Below, one piece after another: positions 1 through 12,726 of a DNA stretch of 64,000 nt. Location: the NCBI RefSeq assembly GCF_030052815.1, contig NC_079498.1, positions 68,930,992 through 68,994,991 on the forward strand, in the 5' to 3' direction. The DNA is from Hevea brasiliensis (Eukaryota > Streptophyta > Magnoliopsida > Malpighiales > Euphorbiaceae). A model generated the notes under the pieces. It ran no database searches and was not told where the DNA came from. It saw only the letters and a program-made list of their open reading frames with translations. The position numbers and the translations under genes are program-made. Every line of letters begins with the position of its first letter. Position 1 is the first letter of the stretch.

Positions 1-1127
1 AATTAACCAAAATGATTATGGTCTTTTAATCAAATTGGTCCTTCCACTAACTTAGTGAATCCTACACTTCCAAAGTAGAAAACGGAAATCCTAGTTGGAT
101 GGATTTCTATTGGGTGATTGAATTCTTATAATTCTATTGATCATCCTCAGGTGCATCCATTAGTGGAATTACAATAAACTATAAGTGAGCAACTCCTTGC
201 CCATCACATCTCATGTGAGGTTCAATCCTTTACCTAGCCCCTAATGCTCAAAATCTCAGGTACATCCATTATTGACTTATCTTGCATTAGTTAAGTTGAT
301 CCCATTGAGCCAGTAATTATGCAAATAATTTTAATGTCCTCAGGTACATCCAATATTGGCCACCAAACCATTTACATATTAATAATATCTCATGCTTAAC
401 AATTATTCTTAAGAAAATCTCTTAAATTAATTACATCTTATGCAAGTATTTAAAATTTCTTAAAATAATTGCCTCAATAGAGGGCCTATGTTATAATTAC
501 TTTAATTATAGAATTTCCAACTTAATCATTTGTTTGGAAGATTTTATGGTCATCCTAATTACTATTAAGGTCTCACTTTGCACATTATCCATTTAGCATG
601 CATATATCATATAATTGCATACATTCCCATATATCTCATGCATTCATGGATAAGCAGTAAATATGGTATGATTATGGACTTTCTAAGGTATTCAATTCTA
701 AGCCACCAAGAATTGAATCAGGGCATTCCTAGGTGCATTTCATTCATTCATTTTACAAGAGTTGCTGAAGGAGTGCATAATCAACACTTGATCTTGAATT
801 CCTCCCACTGGTCCCACCAATGCTCTTGACCTCCTTGAACTTCTTGCAATCCAATATTATATAGTAATCCTTGGCATATCAAGGCAAATTTACAAGAACT
901 TAAATAAATGAAATTACAACCCAAAAATTATTACAAAGTTAATAATACATGCCCAAAATAAATTAAAATAAATTAATTAATTTACAATCCCAAAGAAATA
1001 TAAAAGAAATAAATCCAATCACATTGGTCTTTTATAGTCCATGATCATCCATCATGTATATCAATATTTAACAATTAAATAAAACATACATAATAATTAA
1101 ATTAAATTGAATATCTCATATTCAACT

Positions 1128-1466
1128 TAAAAATCCAGATTTGAATATGATTCAAATAAACTTAAAAAATTCAGATTTGAATCTCATTCAAACAAATTTA
1201 AAATTCAGATTTGAATCACATTCAAACAACCTTAAATATTCAGATTTGAATCACATTCAAATAATTTTTAAAAAATCAGATTTGAATCACATTCAAACAA
1301 CTTTTTAAAAATTCAGATCTAAATATTATTCAAACAACTTTAAAAATTCAGATTTAAATATGATTCAAACAACTTTAAAAATTAAGATTTGAATCACATT
1401 CAAATAACTTTTAAAATTCAGATTTGAATCACATTCAAACAATTTTTTAAAATTCTGATTTGAATC
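1128..1466 (-). repeat. Tandem repeats in the untranslated leader of Copia-1
   Basis: About ten imperfect copies of a roughly 35-bp unit with core GATTCAAATCTGA. The same array occurs in the leader of Copia-2 at 20985-21322. It is non-coding and lies between primer site and gag. Confidence 0.8.
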
Positions 1467-1721
1467 AAAATTTAATTGTGTGATTAAAACTACTAATTAA
1501 ACACTTTAATTAGTCATAGGATAGGCCTTAGATCATACAACAATTGCAGAATTAAAAGCCAAACCTTGAGCCATCTATGAAGCCACAAACCTTGCACACC
1601 ATGTTGGTATTCTTCAAGCATGCTGCCACACATCCATTGCAACCAGCAATGGATAAATCATCTCATGATCAAAACACACAATTAAATCATATAATAAATA
1701 ATCCAAATGGCAAATATAGTG

Positions 1722-1733
1722 GCTCTGATACCA
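1722..1733 (-). other. Primer binding site of Copia-1
   Basis: The minus strand reads TGGTATCAGAGC, complementary to the 3' end of plant initiator methionine tRNA. It lies two bases from the LTR end at 1736. This is where minus-strand DNA synthesis would be primed. Confidence 0.85.
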
Positions 1734-1735
1734 AT

Positions 1736-3840
1736 TGAAGGAGTGGAAGCATGAAAAACACAAGTTTATACCATTGAATTCAAAAATTTTCACCTAGGGT
1801 CACATGCATCATGCAAGATTTATTTTTATCTATTCGATTTCAATGATAAAAAATATATTAAAACACTTTTAATATGTTTTTGGATCTGTATTTGCCATTT
1901 AAGATTTTAAAATTAATCAGATTAATTTTAGAACCCTAGATTAAATCAAGAACAAATACACTAACCTTTTGATGCACTGCAGTGTATTTGTGCCTTTCAG
2001 ATGCGTCTTCAGGACACCAGATGTTGTCCCTCTAACTTGTTCACACCAAGAACACCTAGGGCAGCCCTTAAACAGCTTCTAAAGCTTTTTCTATTAATTA
2101 GAATCAAGTTTTGCCTTTTAAGAGATTAAAGATGTAAACAGGACACTAGAAACAATTTCTAGTATTTTTAATTCAAGAGATTGTTTGCTAATCTCTTGGA
2201 ATAGATGAGAGATGAAGAAGAAGAGAGGGGGAGCTTTAAAATGGCATCACAAAGGAGGAGTAGCTGCTGGTTGTATTTTTTCTCTTCATAACAACACTTA
2301 TATAGCTAGGTTAACACATTAAACCCTTGCCACATGTCACCCTCTGATTGGTTCTAGGTTTAATTGACCCAATCACATTGTGCCAAGTGTCAAACCTATA
2401 TTTAATCTTAATTTTAATCATCTTATATGATTAAAAAACATTTGGCAAGCTTATGTGTAATGCCATGTGTCACCATCTCATGGTGCCTGTGTCACCCTAT
2501 GAAATGACCAAAATGCCCCTGTGTCTTAATTTTGAGTTCTCAACCCAAAATAATTATTTCTCTTCTTCTAATCAATTTATATCAAATATAAATTAATTAA
2601 TTAATCTTTATTAATTAATTTCTCATTAATTAAATTCATATTTAAATACTTTAAATATAAATTTAACTTATACTGTACATCCAATAATCTAGATTTGGTT
2701 TCAAGTCATGCTAGGGACTTTCCAATCTAATTGCAAACCAAACCTATTTAATTAATCAATTAAACTCTTTAATTTATTAATTAAATCATATTTAATTAGG
2801 TGATAACTTGTGTATGTGTGTGACTTACTAGGCTCATCACTAATTAGCAATGAGATATGATATCAACTCTTAATATCATCAGAACTCTTTCTTACCATAA
2901 ATGATTTCTTTAAATCATTTTATGCACCTCATAGACCATGGTTAACACCTAGCATAGCATGCCATGGCCACTCAATCAGTAATAAGGTTTACCTTAAATG
3001 AACCTATAATCATATGTTACCTTGCACTAGAATCTCTCTGTTACAAAATCCCAACTCAAGCTGGAGTCATGGTTTATGTTAAACTCCATTTGTTATGAAT
3101 ATTATGTTCTCTTTTAATTCCAGTTCTTGATTAAAAAGATTTTTCTCATTAGAAACTCTTTCTGAATAAATCAATCTGTCCTGGCCAGGAACTTGAAACA
3201 TCAAGAAAAATTAAATGAACATAGGATTTTATCTCTATTTACTTAGAGGAACAGATTCCATTTTGATCAACAACTACCTCCATATATAACTAGTAGGAGC
3301 CAACACATGCCCATATACCCATATACAGTATAAGTATGAATGCAGTATCAAACTCAAACCACCTATATACAAGATAACTGTGCTATCTCAGGTCTAAAGA
3401 TTATATGCACTGATATGATTTATGACAATGCATTGACAAAAGTAAACTCCATGTGCTTGTCATAAGTGTCATTGGTTCGGCCTACTTATCATTTACAAGT
3501 GCCTATCATGTTTGTTATATGGCATGAGACTCACCATTCCATCTTATTTATATCCCATATAAATAACTTGGAAACAAACATGAATACAATCTTTCTGGAT
3601 AAGTCATGTCCTTATTATGAAGTATCCTCGATTGTGAACCTATTTATGATACTTTGTACTAGAAATACTGTCACTCATATTCTTAACAACTTAAGAATAG
3701 AATTTCTAACAAAATATCAATGGACCTTTTCTATTACACATAAATATATTATGTAAACAAAAAAGTAGAAATGCCTTTTATTAATAAAAACATGTACAAG
3801 ATACATACTAAATGATATGCTCTAGGGCATACTAATAACA
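1736..3840 (-). repeat. LTR of Copia-1 (5' LTR, 2.1 kb)
   Basis: On the minus strand it begins TGTTATTAGTATGCCC and ends CCTTCA, matching both Copia-2 LTRs (18623-20719 and 26468-28570). It is visibly more diverged from them than they are from each other, so it is a separate, probably older insertion. TG...CA ends and an adjacent primer site identify it as a 5' LTR. Confidence 0.9.
2297..2305 (-). promoter_or_regulatory. TATA box in the LTR of Copia-1
   Basis: The minus strand reads CTATATAAG, a good TATA box in the middle of the LTR where the U3/R boundary is expected. Both Copia-2 LTRs read CTATTTAAG at the same place, a weaker match. The functional role is inferred from sequence and position only. 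Confidence 0.5.
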
Positions 3841-5771
3841 ATATGGGTACAATTAGAACTAATAAACCTATTAAGTATAGAAAAGTCAACGTTTTGATAT
3901 GAATAGTACCACCAAACACAAAAATGTGAAAGACCCGAAATTTATAAACCGTAATAGGAAGGATAAGTTTATAAAGAAATTGTTAGAATTTAAGTATTAG
4001 AAATGGATACTGAAGCACTTTAAATTTATGTGTTTCAGTTGGAAAGGGATCTACGAAGGAGAAACGAAAGTTTGAGTAAATTGAGTTGACAAAAGAGGTT
4101 TGTGCACAACTAGTTTTTGATTGAATTTGTTTTGAATATTTTATGTAACTAAATGATTTTATTTTCCTTATGCGCTATGTTTATCAATTATGGAATTTAT
4201 TTCAATGATTGTTGAAATTGGTATAGCAAGCATGGGCTTAATTTTAGGAAATATTATTTCAACAATTATTGAATATTCTTTTGGACTGGATAAATTATGT
4301 TTTGAATTGTGATGAGCAATTTGCATGAATAAAATATAAAATTTTGTTTTGGATTATGATGAGCATAAAAAAATTGTGGAATATTGGAATTGATCTTGAA
4401 TTAATATTGTATTTTGATTTATGCTCACAAAAGGATAAAGAAATGCATGATATGGTTTTATATCTCACTATAGATGCTTGACTAGGTTATTACCCGTCTC
4501 TATATCATTCATTGATGAGACAATAGAGTTAGCTTTGTTTTGTTTCGAATACCATGGTATGTGCACAGGCTTAGATCCTTCTCTTATTAGAGGTTAGATC
4601 TAAGTAATTGTTATGGTCCCGTCAAAAGTTTTATTATTGTGTTATGTGCTGTGCATGATGATTCGACCACCCCGACCATAGGGAGTTAGAATCCCGATTT
4701 GACCTCCCCGACCATAGGGAGTTAGAATCACCCCGAAGATGGCCCTTTCGGATTAGTCTTGCATAGTTAGTGAGATAAAGAATAGATTTTGATTGATAAG
4801 AAATTGTGATTTTAAATTAGATTGTGCACAAATGATTATTTTTATTTCCATAATTGTAGGAATTATTTTTATTGTTCAGTTGTGATTTGACAAATTGAAA
4901 TTTTGATTAAGGTTATTTTAACAAGTGACTATTATTATTGGCTATGAAAATTTTGACATTTGATAATTAGTTAAATTTCGAGATTCCAAAATTTTTGGTA
5001 TAATTATTGTCAATGTATATTGTATTACATTTTAAATTATAGTTGTGCACCACTGAGTTCACCACTCAGCGATAGCTTTGTATGCTATCGCAGGTGAAAG
5101 TAAAGATAGAGCAGTCGAGTGAGATTTCTGATAGCTGCGCCTTGAAGACTCATTGAAATTAGCTTCGAGTATATTATAGGTATACCCTTGTATATTAGAT
5201 TTTGAATATGCATGTAAATATATGTGTGTAAATTATTTGAGCAGATGTATAAAACTTTTGAAATGTTATTTTGGGTGTCTAATGGAAATGCAAATTTAAT
5301 TGTAATAATAATTTTAGTACCTTAATGAATGTATTATTTACTTTCTTCTGAAAATTGGAAAATTATGGACGATTTCTTTAATGATGAGTTTGGCTTGATA
5401 AGTGAATTGAATTGATTGTGATGAATGAGGATATGAAAATGAGTGTATTAGAGTTGTAGTTGTTTTGAAAATATTGGAAGTGTTTTTACAGGTGTTTGAA
5501 GAACTATTTTTCCCAAATATAGATGGCACTCTGCCAAAATTTTTCCAAGATTTGCATAAAAATAAAAATGGACAAAAATTTTAACTAGTCTTTAAACTTC
5601 AAGTAAAAGTTTTTAATTCCTACCAAAAGTGCTCGCCACCTTCGAAAATTAACAAAATTGTTTTAAAATCCCTTATAGTATACTTAACGGGTTACCGGTA
5701 GGCGAAGTACGGTAATTTATTAGATGTACTACGGGATCATGTTACATCTTACTAAGGACTAGGGTGTGACA
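3841..5771 (+). repeat. 5' LTR of Element 1 (3' half; the rest is left of Copia-1)
   Basis: It aligns along its length with 10792-12726 of the 3' LTR and ends GGGTGTGACA next to the primer site. It contains a tandem duplication of about 37 bp around 4660-4730 (core gaccatagggagttagaat), also present in the 3' LTR near 11610-11685. The short reading frames inside it differ between copies and are not genes. Confidence 0.9.
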
Positions 5772-5778
5772 TGTTTAG

Positions 5779-5790
5779 TGGTATCAGAGC
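5779..5790 (+). other. Primer binding site of Element 1
   Basis: TGGTATCAGAGC, complementary to initiator methionine tRNA, seven bases after the LTR end. It fixes the + orientation of the element. Confidence 0.9.
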
Positions 5791-5957
5791 AATGGTTTTG
5801 AAGTAAATTTTGAACTGTGAGTTTGAAATATTTTGTCGGTACATACAACTGCTCAAATATTTGATGCATATAGTACAATTGCATCATAAATATGAATTAA
5901 TGGAGAGAAATCTCCTTGTGTAGGTTATCCTGAGAAAAGAAAATTTTTTGAATAGAA

Positions 5958-6800
5958 ATGGAAGAGGGGAATAAACCAGTAGAACAATCAGATACGGTTG
6001 TGGCACAAGAGGAGGTCTCAGCTCCTCGGAGTGTCAAAGGCTCGACTGTACCAATTCCACTGGTACAAATCACTGCACAAGTGGCACAACAAATGGCCAC
6101 CTTCTTCCAACAAATGACTGATAGTTTGTTAGCCCAAGCTCAAATCCAAGCTCAAGCCCAAGTACAGACTCAACCCCCACAAGGGTAGTATGAAATAGAA
6201 AAGAGTGAGAAATCTATGGGTCAGAACTCAAATAGGCAATTGGGGAAAAGAAAAGAATTTGAGGTACCTCGAATTTATAGATATGACAGAGGCGGATCTT
6301 TAGGGTTGAAGCAATCGAGAACTCGTCGGCAAAGAATTCGAAGTTCCTACCCTATCCATGTCTGTGAGGTATGTGGCAAGTTACACGGGGGTATTTGCTA
6401 TAAGGTTACTGGAGCCTGCTTCAATTGTGGTGGAATTGGGCATTACGCCTAAGATTGTACTAGCGCACATCGATTTTTGCCACATACTACACTAGAGGAA
6501 TCAGTCCAAGGTTTTGATTTTAGAGGCTCATTAATTATCAGTAGGGGCAGAGGCAGAAGTAGAGACAACACTTTGGGTAATCCTAGCACAATGGACCAAC
6601 CTGAGCAGAGGAATACACTAGAAAGATGGAACGCCATGCATCGTAGGGAAGAAGCAGAGACTTCAGATGTAGTTGCTGGTACGTTCTTAACTTTTGAAAG
6701 GAATAATTATGTAGTATTTGATTCCGGCTCTACTTATTTATATGCTAATGCTAAAATTATATGTTATACTGCTATTCCCTTATATGGAGATAAATTTTGA
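5958..6800 (+). pseudogene. Decayed gag-protease of Element 1, lacking the capsid region
   Basis: One reading frame starts at ATG 5958 and is broken by stops near 6186 (TAG, expected CAG) and 6450 (TAA). In order it shows an acidic N-terminus (MEEGNKPVEQS), a Gln-rich segment, a basic stretch (LGKRKEFEVP), a zinc knuckle (CEVCGKLHGGIC, then CFNCGGIGH), and an aspartic protease start with the active-site motif FDSGST near 6717-6735, after which homology decays. The capsid region, present in Elements B and D between the Gln-rich segment and the basic stretch, is absent. Element A has the same junction. The product would bind RNA through the knuckle but could not form a particle by itself. Confidence 0.8.
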
Positions 6801-8514
6801 TGTGTTAGTGATTAGTCTTTTAGGATAAGAATTACGATAATAAGCGTGATTGGAATTAATTTTGGAAACGTTTCTAGTGAGAGACATCTCCTAGACTATG
6901 ATAAATTATAAAGTTAATTAGTAAGCCTAATTAGGTAAGGCAAGAGGACCTGAAAGTAAGTTATAGTAATATAGCTACCTTAGATGTGGGTAAAGGTATT
7001 ACTACTGATAGATGTCAGTGGGTACCATAATCAAAATAAGTTTAAGATATTAGTGGATTTGAAAGAAATAAGATATAGGGAAGTTTAATCTATTGGGATA
7101 TATCGTAGTAACTATGCAATATTCTTGATGTTTATGTTGTAAGCTGCTGATTACAGTACTGACTTGAGATTTATTGTGTAGAGCTACGTACTACCCAATA
7201 GTACACAAGGATAAGAATAGTTATGAATGGCTTTCGCTTTGGTACAAATATACTAGAATAGAGTTTTATTACTAGAACTGAGTTTGAAAATCCTAATTCG
7301 GGATTTAAAACTCTATAATTAGAATATCAAAAGATCATGGTTGCAAGGTAGTGAGAGTTAACGACTCCGTTACCTTAGCACAAATTACATTACATTAGGA
7401 ATTGTTATGGGACTAGAGATTTTAGTATGGTCAAAATTTAAAAATAACACCTATAGGGCTAAGTCATCCAGTCTCCGATATGGGGTTTATAGTTGTTCTG
7501 ATATTGCAATGGATCTTTTGCTCAAAGTTTAGTAAAGAACAGTATTCTATTTGTGTAGCAGTAAGACACAAAATATGATTTTGCTCCCCTGGAAGAGATA
7601 GGATGCTATGGATGATAATTATAACTTATAAAACAGTTAATAAATGATATTCTATTAATAACAGTAATTCAATAGGAACTAGTTGGTCAGGTATTCGTTA
7701 GGAAGAGCACAATTTTATTGTGCGAATCATAAGGATTAGATTAGGATTAATGCGAAACTTTTGAATAGCATGGGAAAAAGGAGAGTCCGGTAGACTCCCT
7801 TCTTAAGGTTAAAGAATTGTTTATGGTTTAATAAAAAAAAGGGTAATGATCGCAAACTAGCAGAAAATAAGCTATAGGATATCGGTAGATAAAAGAAAAT
7901 ATAGAAGTAAAAATTAGAATAGTTGGTGCAAATGTAATCAAGAAACGTTATGAATATTAGTTAAAGTGTTGACTAGAATGGTCAGAGGACCAAATCAAAG
8001 TAATATTGAAGTATAGCGGATTTATTAGGGATGATAAGAGGTGTTAAATCATGACTCGACAGTCAAGTTAAGGAAGAAGATAAGATTGAGGAATAAAATA
8101 ATTAAAGTTAAGTTGTGGAATGAAAAAAAAAAGAGACAAATATAACAGTAAGAAATAAGAAAAACACTAGATGAGGAATTGCCACCAGGGCAAACAACCT
8201 ACTTAAGACGCGTAACGATATTCCGAACTATTTTATCAAGAAAGAAATAAGTTAAACAAAAGCAAACAAGATAGTGCAAAATGGCACATAGGCCTTGGTC
8301 ATAAATGGAGATGGTAAGATAATGGTTATGGACCTATGGCCAATAAAGAGATAAGCAGTTCATATATGACCAACAAGGTCATTTAAAAAAAAAAAAAAGA
8401 AGACTACAAAGGAAAATAATTGCTAAAACAACAGCAAGAAAAGACTAAAATATTATAAACTAAACTGAAGGTTGCATTAAATGATCAAGAGATTTGATAA
8501 GAAAAGAGTAAAAC
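6801..8514 (+). other. Non-coding internal tail of Element 1
   Basis: There is no long open frame on either strand. Parts near 6860-7350 are recognisably homologous to the tails of Element A (about 30790-29830, minus strand) and Element C (49740-50600), for example around gtaactatgcaat followed by ttcttgatgttt. It probably represents very decayed pol or cis-acting sequence of the non-autonomous family. I see nothing else in it. Confidence 0.6.
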
Positions 8515-8776
8515 TAAGTTCTCACCCATATGATCATATGAAGTCCTAGAAAAAGTGGATCTACTAGCACACAAATTTGCTTATCTCTAAAATTGAAATG
8601 AATTTGAATCTAACTTATAACAGAAGCTCATAAGAAACTTGGCACACGAGGTGAGCAATCGATGAGTAAATAGTATTGGTTAAAGTGCTGTGGAACCATC
8701 ATTCAGGCCAGGAAGCTACTTGGGAACGAGAGGAGGACATAAGTAGACAGCATCCACAGCTCTTTAGAGATTGATA
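8515..8776 (+). pseudogene. Relic of integrase C-terminus with chromodomain-like end
   Basis: The segment ending about 8773 translates to VKVLWNHHSGQEATWERE followed by a short tail and a stop. This closely matches the chromodomain-like end of pol in Element D (56285-56413) and Element B (14759-15025). Upstream only scattered matches to the integrase C-terminal region remain, with several frameshifts and stops. It shows that Element 1 descends from a full chromovirus that lost most of pol. Confidence 0.7.
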
Positions 8777-8805
8777 CAAGGTAAAATTTTGAGAAAAAAT
8801 TTATT

Positions 8806-8825
8806 TTAAAGGGGGGGGGGAGAAT
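8806..8825 (+). other. Polypurine tract of Element 1
   Basis: A run of ten G preceded by AAA and followed by AGAAT, directly before the 3' LTR. It corresponds to the G-rich tracts of Elements A, C and D and would prime plus-strand DNA synthesis. Confidence 0.85.
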
Positions 8826-11800
8826 TATAAAACCCCTATTTGCATAACCTTATATATTTTACTGTTCCAGTGACCAGTATCGGTTCGGACAATTAAGAGA
8901 ATTAGAACCACATCTAAGACACCTAGATAAGCCCTGAATACAAATAATTAGTAATTGCCAAATAGTTAAGTATAAATAAGAAAAACAGAACACAAAAAGT
9001 TAAATGAGCCGAGAGTCACAATGATGGGTGATCTTCTCGGGAAATAACTGCGAGGTCAGTCTTAACTCAAATTTCGAACTGGAAAATGTGACGCTGCGGT
9101 CTTTAGGACTATTATGAACACAGTGGAAAAGAGAAAATCATGAAAAAAATTGTTAAGCAGGTTAAATAATTAGGTCAAGGATCCAGAAGAAATACCAAAT
9201 AACTTGTAAACCGGATTGAATCGGTGAGGGGCGATTTGGTCAATTCACCCCTAGAGCTGACTCCTGACCTAACTGTTCAATAAAATCAGAGAAAATGAAA
9301 ATTTTGGAATATAGAATTAAATTAAAGAAGAATGGAAAAATAAAGGAAAAAGAAAAGAAAATGAAAATAATAAAATGACATCATCATGCATGATATAATG
9401 CATGACATAATAAAACTATAATTTTAAATTTGAATTGGATAATTACTTATAAAGTGACCAATTAAAATTAAAAGAAAAAAAAAATCAATTTTTAGTCTTC
9501 TTCTTCTTCTCATGCCACCACACTTCACTCATCTCTCTCTCTCTCACAAATTTCTCTCTATTTCCACCATGGAAGCTTATGGTTAAGCTTCCTAAACCCT
9601 AATTTCAACCCTAAATCCCCTACTTTCCTTAAAGAAAACTAGTAATTAAGCCTTAAAAAGAAGATTGAAGAAACAAAAATTCAAGAAGAAGGTGGAAAAA
9701 TTGAAGAGGGAGAAGCTACATAAAGAGGTTAGTTCAAATCATCTAATATCTCCTTATATTCATGCATATATACTTGGATTAACTTAGAAAATTGAGAAAA
9801 ATGAAATAAAATCAAGCATGTTAGAACCCTAATGAAATTTGGCTGCCATGGTGGTAGTGTGAATTGATGTGTTTTGGTTTGATAAAATATGTATACAAGT
9901 TCAATTAAGTGTGTAGAGAATGTTTAGATACCTTAATTGCATAAATTGAAATACTTGGAAAAATTAGGGTTCTTGACTTAGGGTTTGGAAAAGAAAAATT
10001 ATAGAAAATGGTCAATGGATATAAATGATCTTAATGAGGGTTAGAAATGGTCAAATGGGATCATTTGTGGTGTGTGTGAATTGTTAGAACCAAATTGTAA
10101 TTCGGATTGGGTAGGATTAATATACAGATAGCTTAACCTAGGTCCCTTTCAGGGACCAAAACTAAAAATTTACCAACCAATTGGTGTGAGGCCAATTGAG
10201 AATGAAACTAGACACAAAATGACACATTTTTCATTTAGGAATCATGCCCAGAAAGTGACCATAACTTAGTGAACAATTAGGCCAAATCTAGAATTGGGCA
10301 CACTGACTTGTACAAAAATGACCAAATGAACAGTAGTTACATAAATAACCATAACTTGGCCTAGGAAGGTCCAAATGACCTGAATTTTATACCGATAGAA
10401 AGCTGAGACATATCCCTACAACTTTCATGAAGAAAATAAACACAAATTTTGACTATAACTTGTCCAAAAAGTCACCTGCAGTCAGTGTACAAAAATTGCC
10501 AATATCCAAAAAATGCCCAGAATTTTGGATAACACCAAATCCGGCCAACCATATTCAAATGGCCATAACTTGGGCTACAAAAGTCCAAATGGAGTGATTC
10601 AAAAAGGGAAATAAAATTAAGACAATAAGGAACAACTTTTATGAAGAAAACTTTTCCAAATTCTAACAGCAATATGACCAATGAAACAATAGAATACAGG
10701 GGACCAAAACTAAAAAATTGGAATTTCTCTTAGGAGACTTAGAAATTGAATTGGCAATTAATGCCAACAAAATTGACACTCAAAATGTGGTATATGGGTA
10801 AAATTAGAACTAATAAACCTATTAAGTATAGAAAAGTCAATGTTTTGACATGAATAGTGCTATCAAACACAAAAATGTGAAAGACCCAAAATTTATAAAC
10901 CGTAATAGGAAGGATAAGTTTATAAAGAAATTGTTGGAATTTAAGTATTAGAAATGGATACTGAAGCACTTTAAATTTATGTGTTTCAGTTGGAAAGGGA
11001 TCTATGAAGGAAAAACGAAAATTTGAGTAAATTGAGTTGACAAAAGAGGTTTTTGCACAACTAGTTTTTGATTGAATTTATTTTGAATATTTTACGTAAT
11101 TAAATGATTTTATTTTCCTTATGCACTACGTTTATCAATTATGGAATTTATTTCAATGATTATTGAAATTGGTATAGCAAGCATGGGTTTAGTTTTATGA
11201 AATATTATTTCAACAATTATTGAATATTATTTTAGACTGGATAAATTATGTTTTAAATTGTGACGGGCAATTTGCATGAATAAAATATAAAATTTTATTT
11301 TGGATTGTGATGAGCATAAAAAAATTGTGGAATATTGGAATTGATCTTGAATTAATATTATGTTTTGATTTATTCTCACAAAAAGGATAAAGAAATGCAT
11401 GATGTGATTTTATACCTCACTATAGATACTTGACTAGGTTATTATCCGTCTCTATATCATTTGTTGATGAGACAATAGAGTTAGCTTTGTTTTGTTTTGA
11501 ATACCATGATATGTGCACAGGCTTAGATCCTCCTCTTATTAGAGGTTAGATCTAAGTAATTGTTATGGTCCCGTCGGAAGTTTCATTATTGTGTTGTGTG
11601 CTGTGCACGATGATTCGACCTCCCCGACCATAGAGAGTTAGAATCTTGATTCGACCTCTCCGACCATAGAGAGTTAGAATCACCCCGAAGATGGCTCTTT
11701 TCGGATTTGTCTTGCACAGTTAGTGAGATAAAAAATGGATTTTGATTGATAAGAAATTGTGATTTTAAATGAAATGTGCACAAATGATTTTGTTAAAATA

Positions 11801-12726
11801 ATTGTTTATTTCCATAATTGCAGGAATTATTTTTATTGTTCAGTTGTGATTTGATAAATTGAAATTTTGATTAAGGTTATTTTAACAAGTGACTATTATT
11901 ATTGGCTATGAAAATTTTGACATTTGATAATTGGTTAAATTTTGAGATTCCAAAATTTTTGGTATAATTATTGTCAATGTATATTGTATTACATTTTAAA
12001 TTATAGTTGTACACCACTCAGTTCACCACTCAGTGATAGCTTTGTATGCTGTTGCAGGTGAAAGTAAAGATAGAGCAGTCGAGTGAGATTTTTGGTAGCT
12101 GCGCCTTGAAGACTTATTGGAATTAGCTTCGGGTATATTATAGATATACTCTTGTATATTAGATTTTGAATATACATGTAAATATATGTGTGTAAATTAT
12201 TTGAGCAAATGTATAAAACTTTTGAAATGTTATTTTGGGTGTCTAATGGAAATGCAAATTTAATTGTAATAATAATTTTAGTACCTTAATGAATGTATTG
12301 TTTACTTTCTTTTGAAAATTGAAAAATTATGGACGATTTCTTTTATGATGAGTTTGGCTTGATAAGTGAATTGAATTGATTGTGATGAATGAGGATATGA
12401 AAATGAGTGTATTGGAGTTGTGGTTGTTTTAAAAATATTGGAAGTGTTTTTACAGGTGTTTGAAGAACTATTTTTCCCAAATATAGACGACAGTCTGCCG
12501 AAATTTTTTCAAGATTTGCATAAAAATAAAAATGGACAAAAATTTTAACTAGTCTTTAAACTTCAAGTAAAAGTTTTGAATTCCTCCCAAAAGTGCTTGC
12601 CACCTTTGAAAATTAAAAAAATTGTTTTAAAATCCCTTGTAGTGTATTTAATGGGTTACCGGTAGGCGAAGTACGATAATTCGTTAGATGTACTACGGGA
12701 TCATGTTACATCTTACTAAGGACTAG
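8826..12726 (+). repeat. 3' LTR of Element 1 (interrupted nine bases before its end)
   Basis: It starts with a decayed TGTAACACCCC-like end (tataaaacccc) just after the polypurine tract. Its distal half matches the 5' LTR at 3841-5771. The last nine bases lie at 43544-43552 beyond Element B, giving about 3.9 kb in all. Around 10200-10700 it holds several diverged copies of a unit of roughly 120 bp with cores like ccataactt and acaacttt-atgaagaaaa, also seen in other LTR families here. Confidence 0.85.
12722..12726. repeat. Target-site duplication of Element B, left copy (actag)
   Basis: ACTAG directly precedes the TGTGACACC end of Element B and recurs at 43539-43543. The intact site, ggactagggtgtgaca, is seen in the other LTR of Element 1 at about 5756-5771. 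Confidence 0.95.

Larger units (their letters stand above)
1..3840 (-). mobile_element. Copia-1: 5' part of a Ty1/copia element, antisense, cut by the window edge
   Basis: Reading on the minus strand this holds a 5' LTR (3840 to 1736), a primer binding site, and about 1.7 kb of untranslated leader. The window edge falls about 60 bases before the place where gag starts in the sister copy Copia-2, so no coding sequence is present. The stretch 1-1735 is the reverse complement of the Copia-2 leader at about 20720-22445. The element is inserted in the 5' LTR of gypsy Element 1: sequence resumes at 3841 exactly where the other LTR of Element 1 reads at 10792. The second TSD copy lies outside the window. 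Confidence 0.9.

Noticed and set aside
1128..1466. Possible CRISPR-like array
   Set aside because: Units are adjacent imperfect tandem repeats in a plant retroelement leader, with no unique spacers and no cas genes.
5779..5790. Possible tRNA gene fragments at the TGGTATCAGAGC sites
   Set aside because: These 12-base matches are retroelement primer binding sites next to LTRs; no tRNA gene body is present.
8811..8820. Run of ten G as a possible assembly artefact
   Set aside because: It sits exactly at the polypurine tract position before the 3' LTR, as in Elements A and D, so it is expected. Its exact length may still be uncertain.
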